Source: Cristatella mucedo (lineage: Eukaryota > Bryozoa > Phylactolaemata > Cristatellidae). Taken from it: a DNA stretch of 64,000 bases. The position numbers were made by a program, and so were the translations under genes. A model generated the notes under the pieces. The model was not told the origin of the DNA. It worked only from the letters and a program-made list of their open reading frames with translations, and searched no databases. Shown piece after piece: positions 1-30,523 of the stretch (position 1 is the stretch's first letter; the number at the start of each line of letters is the position of its first letter). The stretch is taken from NCBI GenBank assembly GCA_009760855.2, contig WPIO01000002.1, positions 3,497,001-3,561,000 of the forward strand, in the 5' to 3' direction.

Positions 1-316
1 GACTTGACGTCGCAGTCTTCCGAGTAGAAAGACCGCTTGGCCACGTTAGCAAACGCTTGCATCCGGTCGACGAAGCCGCTCTCGGCTGCAGGCGCTTCTG
101 TGCGGAAGTGAGACGATAGTGAGTGCACCGTAGAAAGCTCTGCCATCAGCACGAGCAACGAGACCGGCGGTGGCGGCGGAATGGGCGATTGGGGTGCACG
201 AAAATGAGCACGAGCATTAACGTTGGCTACAGCCTCGGGCCGCAAGTGGTTACGCAAGCGAAGCTGCCGCTGGTGGCACAGGCAAGTCGTCCTGCGCCTT
301 TCGTGAGACCAGGGCA
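1..316 (-). CDS. Candidate further TICRR exon, or start of another minus-strand gene, cut by window edge
   Basis: One minus-strand frame is open from about position 360 to the window edge. An acceptor TACTCAG at 317-318 would start it with two bases, the phase needed after the 1176 donor. It reads HERRRTTC, a Pro run, then ESGFVDRMQAFANVAKRSF near the edge. A second possible acceptor (CCGCACAG) lies inside at about 101. I see no firm match to Treslin, so this could equally be an unrelated gene beginning MAELSTVHS at about 153. Confidence 0.38.
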
Positions 317-1175
317 CTGAGTATTTTACAATTTCGAAAAAAGACGTACATAGCAGACGGCCTGCTTTGATATTGGCAAAACTATCGCTCACACACACAG
401 TCCTTCGAAATCTCACCACGCACTATGCAACAACACAGCAAGATAAATTTGGCAAAGCGACCACAGTACCGACAGGGCACTACTAAAGCTCGGTGGACAA
501 GTAGAGGAAATTGCCCCACTCTTGATTCTGGTGTCACCAGCAATCCCAAGAAGACAGAGAAGGGTATTATCAATCTAGAAGTGGAAGAAACACTGATTTG
601 GCAGGTGGCTCATCTCATAACGAGTCTTTGAGATGCCAAATGCTTGGCAGCCTTTTTGCTGTGGCCAGCTTCACTGCCCTGTTCCAAATTCTGCTAGCTA
701 TCACAGCAATGTAAGCAGTAGCTATAGAGAGATACCATCTTAGGACAATGGAAAGTACAAGCTTGTCACCAAGACAAGAGACCTTTCGTGGCATAGCCAA
801 CTTTTTAAAATGATCCCAGATTGCTTAGCATGCTGACTCCAAGAAACGATCAACTGAGGCATCTGCTAATAGACAGTATCTGCATTTTCTTCACTGAAGA
901 ATCCTTGATGTGCTACCCTGAGGAATGACATGTTCTCAATTCAAAATTATGTCCACATAAAGCAGCAAAAGATTTTCTTCTGAATATCTATAGCTAATTC
1001 TTCCGACAGTTCAAGCCGAGACAGGTAACACTGAGGTATGCGACTTGCTCCTAACATGAACGAGTAGTGATTCAACCGAGAGCAATCCGTAACACCATGG
1101 CTTACGGTCGTTATTTACACACAAATGACAATGCACGCCCAGAAGACAAGCGACGAATCGCGGCCCAGACCTTAC

Positions 1176-21590
<20,415 letters not shown>

Positions 21591-21830
21591 CAGTTAATGA
21601 GATTAAATCCGTCAGACAGATGCTGTGGGGCCGTAACGTCCGCCGCTCCTCTGTCCAAGAATAATCTCAATTCGGTGTAGGCCCACGCACTATACTCATA
21701 TGGCTTGCCGGATGTATTTAGCGCCAAACTTCTCGGCCAATAGGATGGTACTTCCGGGCAGGAAGAGTAGCGTCCCGTGGGGCGTGAGCGGAAGTAATTC
21801 GTCTTCCGCGTGGGTCGGCATATTCGACGT
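21591..21830. promoter_or_regulatory. TICRR promoter with E2F, CCAAT and ETS-like motifs
   Basis: Upstream of the TICRR ATG lies TTTAGCGCCAAA at 21717-21728; its reverse complement contains TTTGGCGC, a perfect E2F consensus. CCAAT follows at 21737-21741 and ACTTCCGG (ETS-type, reverse of CCGGAAGT) at 21750-21757, with another CGGAAGT near 21789. E2F plus CCAAT is the usual layout of S-phase gene promoters, which fits a replication-initiation factor. No TATA box is obvious. Activity is inferred. Confidence 0.6.
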
Positions 21831-22969
21831 TTACCTTGTTCCTCTCTCAGCTGTCTCAGTACTGCGTACGTCAGCGAGCCAAGTGTGCCACATGATTCCT
21901 ATCACGGTCTTTCAACTTTTTGCTTAAGGTATTTCTTAACCGTCTTAAAAACCTCCTAGCCGTTGCGGCTAAACTGTCGTCCTACATGGTGTACATTTGA
22001 GCTAGAAACGTGTGGCTAATAGCTTTTTTCTTCAGCTGCAACCGAAGTGGTAAGTACGCGGCCAAGCAACAGTGGGACAGCTGAAAAATAAGTAGTCAGC
22101 ATGAAAAAATTAACCTAGATTATGCATAGAAGCCAACTCCCGATTCTTTAGAACCCCGGCTTTAGCTTTTGAGTGGGTTCATTTTCCCTTGCCTTCTAGT
22201 CGGCCGTGCTCCGAAAACACGTTGTAGCGGTGACGCGTCGATGTACTGTTTTATCATGTACTACTTTATCATTTGGAATTAACTGCAAGCGATGTATTAG
22301 TAGCCATCCTGGTAACAATTCTCATTCTCCGTAACTGTGCGGTAATGGCTGAGCACCCGATAGTGTGGACATTTCGGAATATCCAGTACTCGGGGATGCA
22401 ATCAGGATTTTCAAAGAAATAGGAGTAGAACTTGACCTCTTGTGTAAGCGTTGAAAACGGTGCAAAGGTCACACTCATCAAGGCCAAATTCTCGTGCATG
22501 GTATTACGTCTTTTGTGCGATGTCGATTCATAAGAATAATGTCTCCTTGCATAGAGCCCTAAGAGAACGAAATCTGTATTAATGCGCTGTACAGATCTCT
22601 TCTAGAGAATGAATAACCAAGAATTAATAGCAAACAGGATATCCTGTTCAGGAAAGCATGCAAAAGCACCATATCGTCATGCTTAGACAAGCATACAAAA
22701 GCATACCGGAAGGTATTCAAGGTCGCTGGTCCTTGGAATCTCCGGTCGGCAGCGTGCACTGATGCACTGAGTAGCGTACTGGTAAGCATCTAACGCACAT
22801 TAGAAAAGTTCATTCGTTGTGCCATGCATAAGCATGTCGCTCCCGCCCTTAGTGGGGGGGTGTGCACAATTGCAAAGGAAAGCTCACTCGGACAGAGCGA
22901 AGGCTGAGAGCTTCCAGCTTCATTTGGAATGTATTCAAATCAGGAGATGGTGTGATTTCAGTCGCTTAT

Positions 22970-23860
22970 GAGCTCCATGATTTAGGAGCTTAGTGATTAA
23001 AGGCTGTGTCTCCAATAAGTCAGATAGGGGTACAACCAATTGACCAGAGTAAGAAGAGCGGTGGTTCGACGGGAATCCTATTGTTATACTAATTCAAATA
23101 GGTAAGCCGAAGCAAGAGACTGGAGGGACCTAAAGATAAGTCACAGAATTATGCATCCGATGCGTTGCTTGATAGGCGGCAGGTGAGGATTGGTGAGCAG
23201 TGGTGTAACGTGGCAGTTTTGACGTTTGCAGCAGTTAAGCCCGGCTACCAAGTTTTGTACCAACTGTAAGCCTTTCATGCATGCACAGGGAGACCTAAAA
23301 ATAGTGCGTTACTGAAGTCTTATTGGGAAGTCACGAGTGGATTAACTATCTTGGCTGTAGTATCTTAATCTAAGCAAGCCAGACTATTTTCAAAGTTACG
23401 TACGGGGAAGGTAGGCAGACGACGATGTGTCAGATGTGCTCGTCCAGTGAAAAGTTCTTTTGGAAGAGGACACCCAGATTCCGTGCAGAGGCCACAGGGA
23501 AAATGCTGGTTGGGTCAATTGGGAGGGTTAAGCTTTTCAGTTTCTGAGTAACACTTGGCTTTCTCACACTTAGAAAGTTGGTGTTATTATCATTCAGTTT
23601 GAGAAAGTTTGCTGCAATCCAAGTGAAGATGTCAGCAATACATGCTATGTGGAAGCTGAAAGAGTTTGAGATGCTGGTGAGCTTGAAGAATCAAAGCACA
23701 AGTATAGCTACGCTTCATCTGCGTAAACACGAAGGCCTAGATTTCGCTTGGCGATTACATCGACTAGAGAGAGAGAGAGAGAATAAATTGCAAAAAGATG
23801 TTGCCCTAAAATTAATCGCTGGGGTATCTTATATTTCAGTGGTTCACTAGATGACTTTTC
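22970..23860 (-). mobile_element. Old LINE-1 fragment, minus strand
   Basis: The reverse strand gives AANFLKLNDNNTNF and follows the 42.0-42.9 kb copy over about 850 bp with many changes. It lies between TICRR and NCBP1. Confidence 0.65.
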
Positions 23861-26559
23861 CATTGACATCTACTCTTTGAGTGATCCCACTGAAGTAGGA
23901 TGTAAACTATTGTAACGCAGCACCTAACCTAGCATCATAGATGAGGCTATCATAGACAAGTGCTCAAGAAGGATATGGGATCGATGGGTTAAAAAAAAGT
24001 CCTAAGAGATCCCCTAGCAGTCCTGAGGTATTAATGCATTCACAGCTGTACTGACGCTAGGTAGTGATTTTCTCTTAAACTCAATGAGAACTTACTTTAA
24101 TGTTTGAAGTTTGGATATCACAGTTTACCTGCTCTGACTAGAAAAGCAACAGGGGGACTAGCTGAAGTTCTCCAAAGGCATGTTGCAGGAATTAATAAGA
24201 TCCTGCAAAAGCTCAATGGCTCAAAGGAAATCGTATACTATAATATAATGGATAAAATTAATTGTGGTTTTAGTATTGAATCTAATTATGTCGGAAACTG
24301 CATGCAGCTTTTGCATTACCTGATTAAAGACGCGTGTCTGTCGCCACGGCAGTGTATCCCTACCTCTCACAGCACTATGGTAGATTTAAGTGGCGCTTGA
24401 AAAGATTCACAGACTATCGAGAACTGGTGGCTGGCTACAGTTAGCAAATAAATTAACTATCTCCTAGCCTAGATTGATCATTTATTTAATAGCTAGCAGA
24501 AAACAAGTTTTCTCAATCTGTCGCTGTGCATTTGTTAGTTTTAAGGATTTTTTGCATGTAACAGCTTCCAAATTAGCCTCCGGAGGATAGTTTGCAGGTG
24601 GACTCTTAAAAAGCGACACGGGTACCGTGAGGCCTGCAGCTGCAGGAAGCCTGGTGAACCGGAAGACAGCCTGATGAGACCGGATGCTCGTTCTTTACGA
24701 TAAACGGCAGACAGCCTCTAAAGGGAATATTCCAGCTGCCCTTTGAAATGAGATACTGCGTGGTGAGCAATATCGTGGAAGGACTTCCCGGGTGGCTGTT
24801 GCAAGAAATCGTTACCCCCTCTGGTTAAATAAATGCGTTTACGATACGCTGAGAGCCAAATACTCATGCTTTAGCAGAATGACTGCTCTTGCACGGTTGC
24901 TCCGTTCGGAAATGGCCAGTGCTAGTCAAGCAGCTCACACGTCTGAGTATATACTTAAGTCGACACCATAAAGGACATGCAAATTTCCTGGGTATTTAAA
25001 AGATACTTCTTTTATTAGATCGCGAAAATCTTCGAAGACGGCTGATAAGCATTGGGAAAAGACAAATCATAGTAGCAAGTTTTTTTTTCTAAACTCAGAT
25101 TGTCTTAGTGCTATAGTCCTTAAAGAATTCTACTATTCCACCATGGGTGTAGTCTTGAACCGAGATTTCCGGTCTTAATCTCCCAGGCTATAACCTTCGC
25201 GTCGGCTTATTTTGATTTTTCAGATACGGATTCGCTGCTCAGTATCACAAGCCGGCCTTGATTTTTCGTGAACTGTTTACTCGCCATCAAAAAGAAAGGT
25301 AGTAAACAGTTATTTAATCAATAGTGATTATTTTCAGTCAACTCTTAGGCTTTAGCTTAAGGGTAAGTTGCACGCACTTCACGCCCCAGGTCATGGATAT
25401 AAGTCTACCAATAGGAGATCGTTTATTGGCCACTGCAAGGGGGCGGTAGCCGCAAGGGCTTACGTTTTGGTAAGAGGGACTAAACCCCGACCTTGAAGGG
25501 CTAAAAAACGGTCAAGGACTCTACTCAGTCATCTTCATGGAGAAAATCTTTGGTCTCCTCTAAACGTGTAATTTTAGCTTATATTTTAATTTTATTTGTT
25601 AACTATATCTGTAGATTTCTCTTAATAGTTGTGTAAGCCTGCAGTCCGTGCCTAAGGCTGGTCATTCTGAAGCCTCCCACGACGTACTCAAAAGGGAATT
25701 TGTCAATCTATTTGAAGAACTGGACTGAATTCAGGTCTCCTGAAACATATCTAAAAAGGATTGAGCATTTCGCAACTCGAAAATTAAGATCCCGTGAATA
25801 AATAATTCTTGTCTCTACGGAAACCAACATTGAACTTTCCCGAGGAAGGCATCCTTCTCTAGCAACCTCTTTTTTAGCCCCAACTAAAAAAGGGCTGCCC
25901 CGTGAATCTAAAATTCTCAAGAGTCACCACGTAATACGCGAGTTCAATATAGCAATTTACTAAATTCTAAAGCCCGCTATCTCCTTTCTTTAAAATCCCA
26001 CACCAGTAGGGATTCTTGGATTTCAGGGGAGGGTCAAAAGGCCCAATTGTAACTCATTTGCCCTCGCTTGGTCTCCTGCATGGGCAAGCAGGAACGACAT
26101 GGCTGAACGCCAACATGTATGCCTGCCATGCAGTTTGTTTCGTAATTCAATTTTAGAAATTTTGATTCCACTCAGAAAGAAGTCTTACTTGATGGCTCTG
26201 CAATGGTCCACATTGTTGTGGGCATGGAAAAATTGCCAACACAAAGTTGCCTAGCCTTTTTTACTTTATTCAACATCAGAGAAGATCATCACACATCTGA
26301 AATGGTCGCTCGTTACTTTTCGCGTGGCACGCACAACAGTAGCTAAGGGCACAGCTTACGTGCATTTATGAATCTTCGAAACTGCACTGCAGCCATTGCA
26401 CAGCTGCCACCGGCTCTGCATCTCAGAATATCCTCATGCCCCATGCAACCTGGCAATTTCGGTCTTCATTAACGTAGCAGCGTGTGGTACCAGGCAATCA
26501 ATTCTAAGCACAGGTGCTTCATAGCCCCATCTGCTGCTGCCTTTCCGGCTTAAATAAAT

Positions 26560-26745
26560 ACATAAATCCTAGCTGATTAAACAGCCTCTTTTTGTATAGC
26601 GACAGAAGAGCCTTTACGACTATCACCACCGCTTGTAGTGGCAATAAAGAATCACCCACCACAGGAATCGAACCGACGACCTCGGGGCCGAGGTCGTGAA
26701 AGCAACCACCTTACCTAGTGTGCCATCACGCCTTGGCACGGTTGC
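26560..26745 (-). repeat. SINE-B copy, minus strand
   Basis: Reverse complement: TGATGGCACACTAGGTAAGG, then GTCGGTTCGATTCCTGTGG (B box), GATTCTTTATTGCCACTAC, GGTGGTGATAGTCGTAAAGG and TAATCAGCTAGGATTTATG. This is the clearest SINE-B copy here. Confidence 0.75.
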
Positions 26746-27039
26746 ACTGCTGTGAGCATTTGCAGCAACAGAGGCAACAGAACTTGGATGTGTGCGAAAT
26801 GCGAATGCTATCCTTGATAGCACTAATGAGTGCAATCAGTATGAGGATCGCGGCTAAATAGCTTGTTGGTTGCAGTCGACTTCCCATCTAATCTAAGCAA
26901 GAGATTTCCGACTTGAAAAAGAATGCCAACATGAACGCCAACATGCATTCCTGGTTGCCCTGGCACCGCTTTGAGGCTAGCATCATTGGGTGACTTCCAG
27001 TAGCAGTACGAGTACATAGCAGCTGTTTAGTAGTAAATG

Positions 27040-27120
27040 GTGAATTGTAAAGTGCCTAGAAAAAGATTGAATTCTCTGAGGACGCTTTATAAAATGTATT
27101 ATTATTGTTAATAGAGCTTA
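27040..27120 (+). repeat. LINE-1 type hairpin tail
   Basis: The sequence TAAAGTGCCTAGAAAAAGA...TCTCTGAGGACGCTTTATAA followed by TTATTATTG is an isolated tail between TICRR and NCBP1. Confidence 0.65.
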
Positions 27121-28047
27121 TTTAAAATTTTCAATTCAATTCCTTAACCCGAGAGATCGACAAGCCTGTGACGCCAAACCCAGACCGACCTGAGACCAGC
27201 TCTGAAGGGGGCGACAAGCGAAATGGGTTGTTAACATCCTTCTAGGGCTGCCGATCCCGTATGCAGACAAAACGTGATGCTTTGCGTCAATGGTGCTCAG
27301 CCCGGCAGGCCTCGCTAGCCTTTACTCTGTAAGCAATCTTTGGCTTCTCTTAAAAACAAATGGCAGCCTAATGGAAACAGGCTTCTCTTCTGACCGCCGA
27401 AGTAGCCATGAAGATGATTTTCTTAGCCCTCTGAAAAAAATGGCTAAATCCCAATGGCAAAAGTCTGAAAATTAGTACTAAAAGAGAACCCCCGGAAAAC
27501 CTGGATTCTAAAAGTTGTAGCACAATATTTTTTTACGATAACATGCGGTTGGGGGGTTAGTAATGTTAATAATAATAATAATTCACTTGATGTTTCCCTG
27601 ATACTTTTGTTTGAGGTGCTTAAGCATAGCTTAGTTGCCTAATAATTATAGTATCGGTCAGATAATAAGAAGTGGCCAATCGTCATTCATTTCTTAATGT
27701 AGGTCGAAGAGCAATATAACATACAAGCTGAAGTTAGAAGAGAATTAGGTTTAGTTAGGAGAATGGAACGTAATCGCAGCTGTCTTTGACGTGCTTTAAG
27801 ACAACACTTCTACTTTTTCGTGCTTTTTATCACTGTTATGAATAAGAATATTTTTCAAGTGACACACAATTAAATTATGCACGAGCAAGGTATTTAATGC
27901 TAATTAAAGGTCACATTTTCTCATCTTAGCCATTTGCAGATGTGATGGTGAGGCGTAGCTTAAGAGTGTAGCCTCTCTAGTTCCGGTTCTGCAAGTAATT
28001 CTGCAGTTGACCCAGCTAGGAAGAAGTTTCGGTACCTTCGCTTAGCG

Positions 28048-28190
28048 GAGAGGGTAGGAGGCAGAGGGCAGAAGGTAGAAGGCAGAGAGAAGAAGGCAGA
28101 AGGTAGAGGGGAGAAGGTAGAAGGCAGAGGGGAGTTGGTAGAAGGCTTAGGGGAGAAGGTAGGAGGCAGAGGGGAGAAGGTAGGAGGCAT
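28048..28190. repeat. GA-rich minisatellite, about 21-bp unit
   Basis: About seven imperfect copies of a GGCAGAGGGGAGAAGGTAG-like unit. The reverse strand is strongly pyrimidine biased and gives a 150-codon open frame with repeated PPTFSPLP-type units, which I read as an artefact of the repeat. Confidence 0.9.
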
Positions 28191-28696
28191 TAACGTTAGG
28201 TAGCATTGCCTCAGGCATTCAGAGCTTTTTATCCATTGATGACCACCCCTTTGCCAACCAAACGCTGCATCTTTTTTGTTTGTGATTAACGTCCCAGGTA
28301 GTGTTGGTGCCGACGGCTTTAACTTCAAATGTACGTTATCGGTCGAACAACGGGGTTTTGAATGACTGATGTCCAAGCATCCGACTCTAGAAAGGCTCGA
28401 TCTCGGCGCCAATTACAATGTATTCAGAAACTCAGCCGCTCCGACACCTCCACGCGGGACGCTGACTCTGACGACCGGGGCTTGCTTCTCTGACGGCGAC
28501 TGATGCAGCAGTGCGACGGCAGTCTTCCGCTGCAGTTGGCTGGAAACTGATGATATAATCAGCATGGGTACGCACGAGTCGAACAGTCTATTTGTCTACT
28601 CCGGCAATTCAACGCTCATCTGGTTTACATTTTACGTTTACGTTCAGCCTGAAGAGAGGAATCGTCGACAGCGGGTCCAAGTTTACCGTCCCTTAC

Positions 28697-28917
28697 CTAA
28701 AGTATCTTCAAACTGAGACGCCAACCACAACCCTATTGCTGATGATGCAGGGCTGCCAAAGCTGAATTCCGGTGTTGAGCGCGTCACCAGGAGCGTCAGC
28801 CACAATCTCTCGACAATGCTCACGTGTCGCTCGTTCTTGCGACTGCTGGAATAACGATGAAGGAAATCCAACTTCTCCGTGAGTGGCACCGATACAGCTG
28901 TCTCATTTTCAACCAAT
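28697..28917 (-). CDS. Unrecognised exon-like block
   Basis: An open minus-strand block of 221 bases lies between acceptor CTATCTTAG and consensus donor GTAAGG (phase 2 in, 1 out). It encodes a charged, protein-like sequence with LVENETAVSVPLTEKLDFLH, SRKNERHVSIVERLWLTLLV and IGLWLASQFEDTL. The DNA is richer in GC than its surroundings. I do not recognise the family. A possible last exon at about 28430-28545 (acceptor TTTCCAG) could follow, but the frame is ambiguous. Confidence 0.35.
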
Positions 28918-29352
28918 CTAAGATAGCCAGTAGCCGAATCGATTTGCAAGTGACATGGTCGCCGCTCTGTTGTACCCCATCGAGCTACGAATGTTGTGTA
29001 GCGGCTATCGTTCTGACGTCCCTAGGCTACAAACACAGGCCACGTAAAACAATCTATCCGACAGCCATCGATAGCTACATGTATTCAGCACAAATTTTTG
29101 AATTGAAAACCGGGGCCCAACGCCCTGGGTATAACTAAAAAATTGCCGAAAGCCTTGGGTGTGGCTAGACTCACTGGTAAATGACGAGCTTTTTATGCCA
29201 CTAAACAGCAAATCACGTCAAAACCGTTTCCGATCTTTGCATCTTTTCATTCATTGCAAATAATAGCCCCAAAACCAGAATACCACTGACATTAGCCAAA
29301 CTGCTGGACTCAGGCGGTCACTGCAGCCATTAAACTCGGTAAGAACTCTTAC

Positions 29353-29464
29353 AACTGCCCAACGTTTCGGCCGCGAAAGAGTACCCACTTTTTGGTAATA
29401 GAACTTCTGCCGCGACGATGATCCTCCGAAAATTAAGCCGAGGTTCTCTGAGCAGACGCTTCAG
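29353..29464 (-). CDS. Unrecognised exon-like block upstream of the 28.8 kb one
   Basis: The acceptor TTGTTTTCACAG and donor GTAAGA frame 112 open bases encoding LKRLLREPRLNFRRIIVAAE and LLPKSGYSFAAETLGS. Its exit phase (1) does not fit the 28917 acceptor directly, so another exon would be needed between. An ATG in the same open frame at 29530 could start a single-exon product instead. Function unknown. Confidence 0.3.
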
Positions 29465-29744
29465 CTGTGAAAACAAATAACACGCACGACGAAAGTTCGA
29501 TCGGTCAAAGAAGATGGCACCTAACCGCACTGCACCCTGACAGTATGCTCTGCAACGCCGCTAAGCGCTCGGCAGCGAAATTTCAGTTCCAAGTAAAAGA
29601 TTCATGTAGTGAGCACTACGTTTGGTTTACGAAGCCATATGATGTCAAGAGGCACTTTCATTGTGCTTCCTGCTGTGGTTTACCACGGATATGCAGCCCA
29701 TTTTTTGCTCTCATTAATCAAATAACACCCCTTTTTAGTAAGTT

Positions 29745-30060
29745 ATACTAAGTTATACAAACTATATATCGGTTCTTACTCAACAACAACTACTCGCCTG
29801 CAGCCGACTATGGTACATCCTTTCCAGTGGACCTAAACTCTACTTCCGTGCTACTCACTACCACAACTAGTCTCCTGACTCTGCTATGCTTCCCACTTTC
29901 TCCTTGTTGAGTAAGATAAAGTCTGTTGGCTACCGAATGCTTACCGAAAGCCGCTTAGGCTAAGAGTGGGCTATACAAAACTCCTTCGTAACACCCACAT
30001 AGTCTTCGTGGCTTTGTAGAGTTACAGATGGAGATACATTACATTACATTAACCTCATAA
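29745..30060 (+). mobile_element. LINE-2 3' end, plus strand, with ACATT tail
   Basis: This segment shares TCTGTTGGCTACCGAATGC, CCGAAAGCCGCTTAGGC and the GTAACACCCACATAGTC stretch with the 46.4 and 63.7 kb copies. It ends in GATACATTACATTACATTA at 30040-30057. It lies just 3' of NCBP1, in the opposite orientation. Confidence 0.75.
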
Positions 30061-30109
30061 CGTACAAGGTACAACTCCGTTACACAATGATTACCCTAAC
30101 AAAAAGATA

Positions 30110-30115
30110 TTTATT
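30110..30115 (-). terminator. NCBP1 polyadenylation signal AATAAA
   Basis: TTTATT on the plus strand reads AATAAA on the gene strand, about 80 nt after the stop codon, a normal spacing. The LINE-2 3' end at 29.75-30.06 kb lies just beyond. Confidence 0.6.
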
Positions 30116-30193
30116 TTCACATAACTGTACAGCGGGCAGGAGGCAAATGCATGAAATACTTATTGCACTGGGATAAAGAAAGAACATAAGTAT

Positions 30194-30523
30194 TTAAGAA
30201 CGAAGTGACTTAAATAGCTGGAACGTTCGCAAAATGCTTGGATCCAATTCTGTGGTAAATAGAAGTGTCTCCAATGTAGTTATGTATTGATTTACTTGCT
30301 CCTGATGCTGAAACAAAAATAAATACTCGGTACATCAACTATCTGGTACTATCTGTCGCAAGCTCAAAACACACAACGTTCAAGAAAATCAAGCTCTAAA
30401 AAAACTAACCTGCATGAACACTTGAAGCAACCTCTCCGAAACCCACTTATACCAGTGAGTAAAGATATCGCTACCGTCAGCTTCGCAAGCAGAAATGTGG
30501 TTGCCGAGCACGATTATAAAACG
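30194..30523 (-). CDS. NCBP1: NCBP1 last two exons
   Basis: The exons read [18 protein letters not shown]...[11 protein letters not shown] and [20 protein letters not shown]...[12 protein letters not shown] then TAA. Human has RFIMILTEHLVRCETDGT and MVTLENLLFTAELDPHIL. The last long intron (33744 to 30523) holds LINE debris and no coding sequence I can support. Confidence 0.96.

Larger units (their letters stand above)
23861..28047. other. TICRR-NCBP1 intergenic region, unannotated part
   Basis: AT-rich DNA with one SINE-B, one hairpin tail and a 98-codon plus-strand frame at 24104-24400 that matches no family I know. No splice-supported coding segment was found. Confidence 0.5.

Noticed and set aside
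26560-26745. Possible tRNA gene on the minus strand
   Set aside because: A- and B-box-like elements are present but the acceptor stem does not pair and the same head recurs with a shared body, so it is a SINE.
27960-28412. 150-codon minus-strand open frame with PPTFSPLP repeats
   Set aside because: The repeated peptide comes from the 21-bp minisatellite and the flanks show no family resemblance or splice context.
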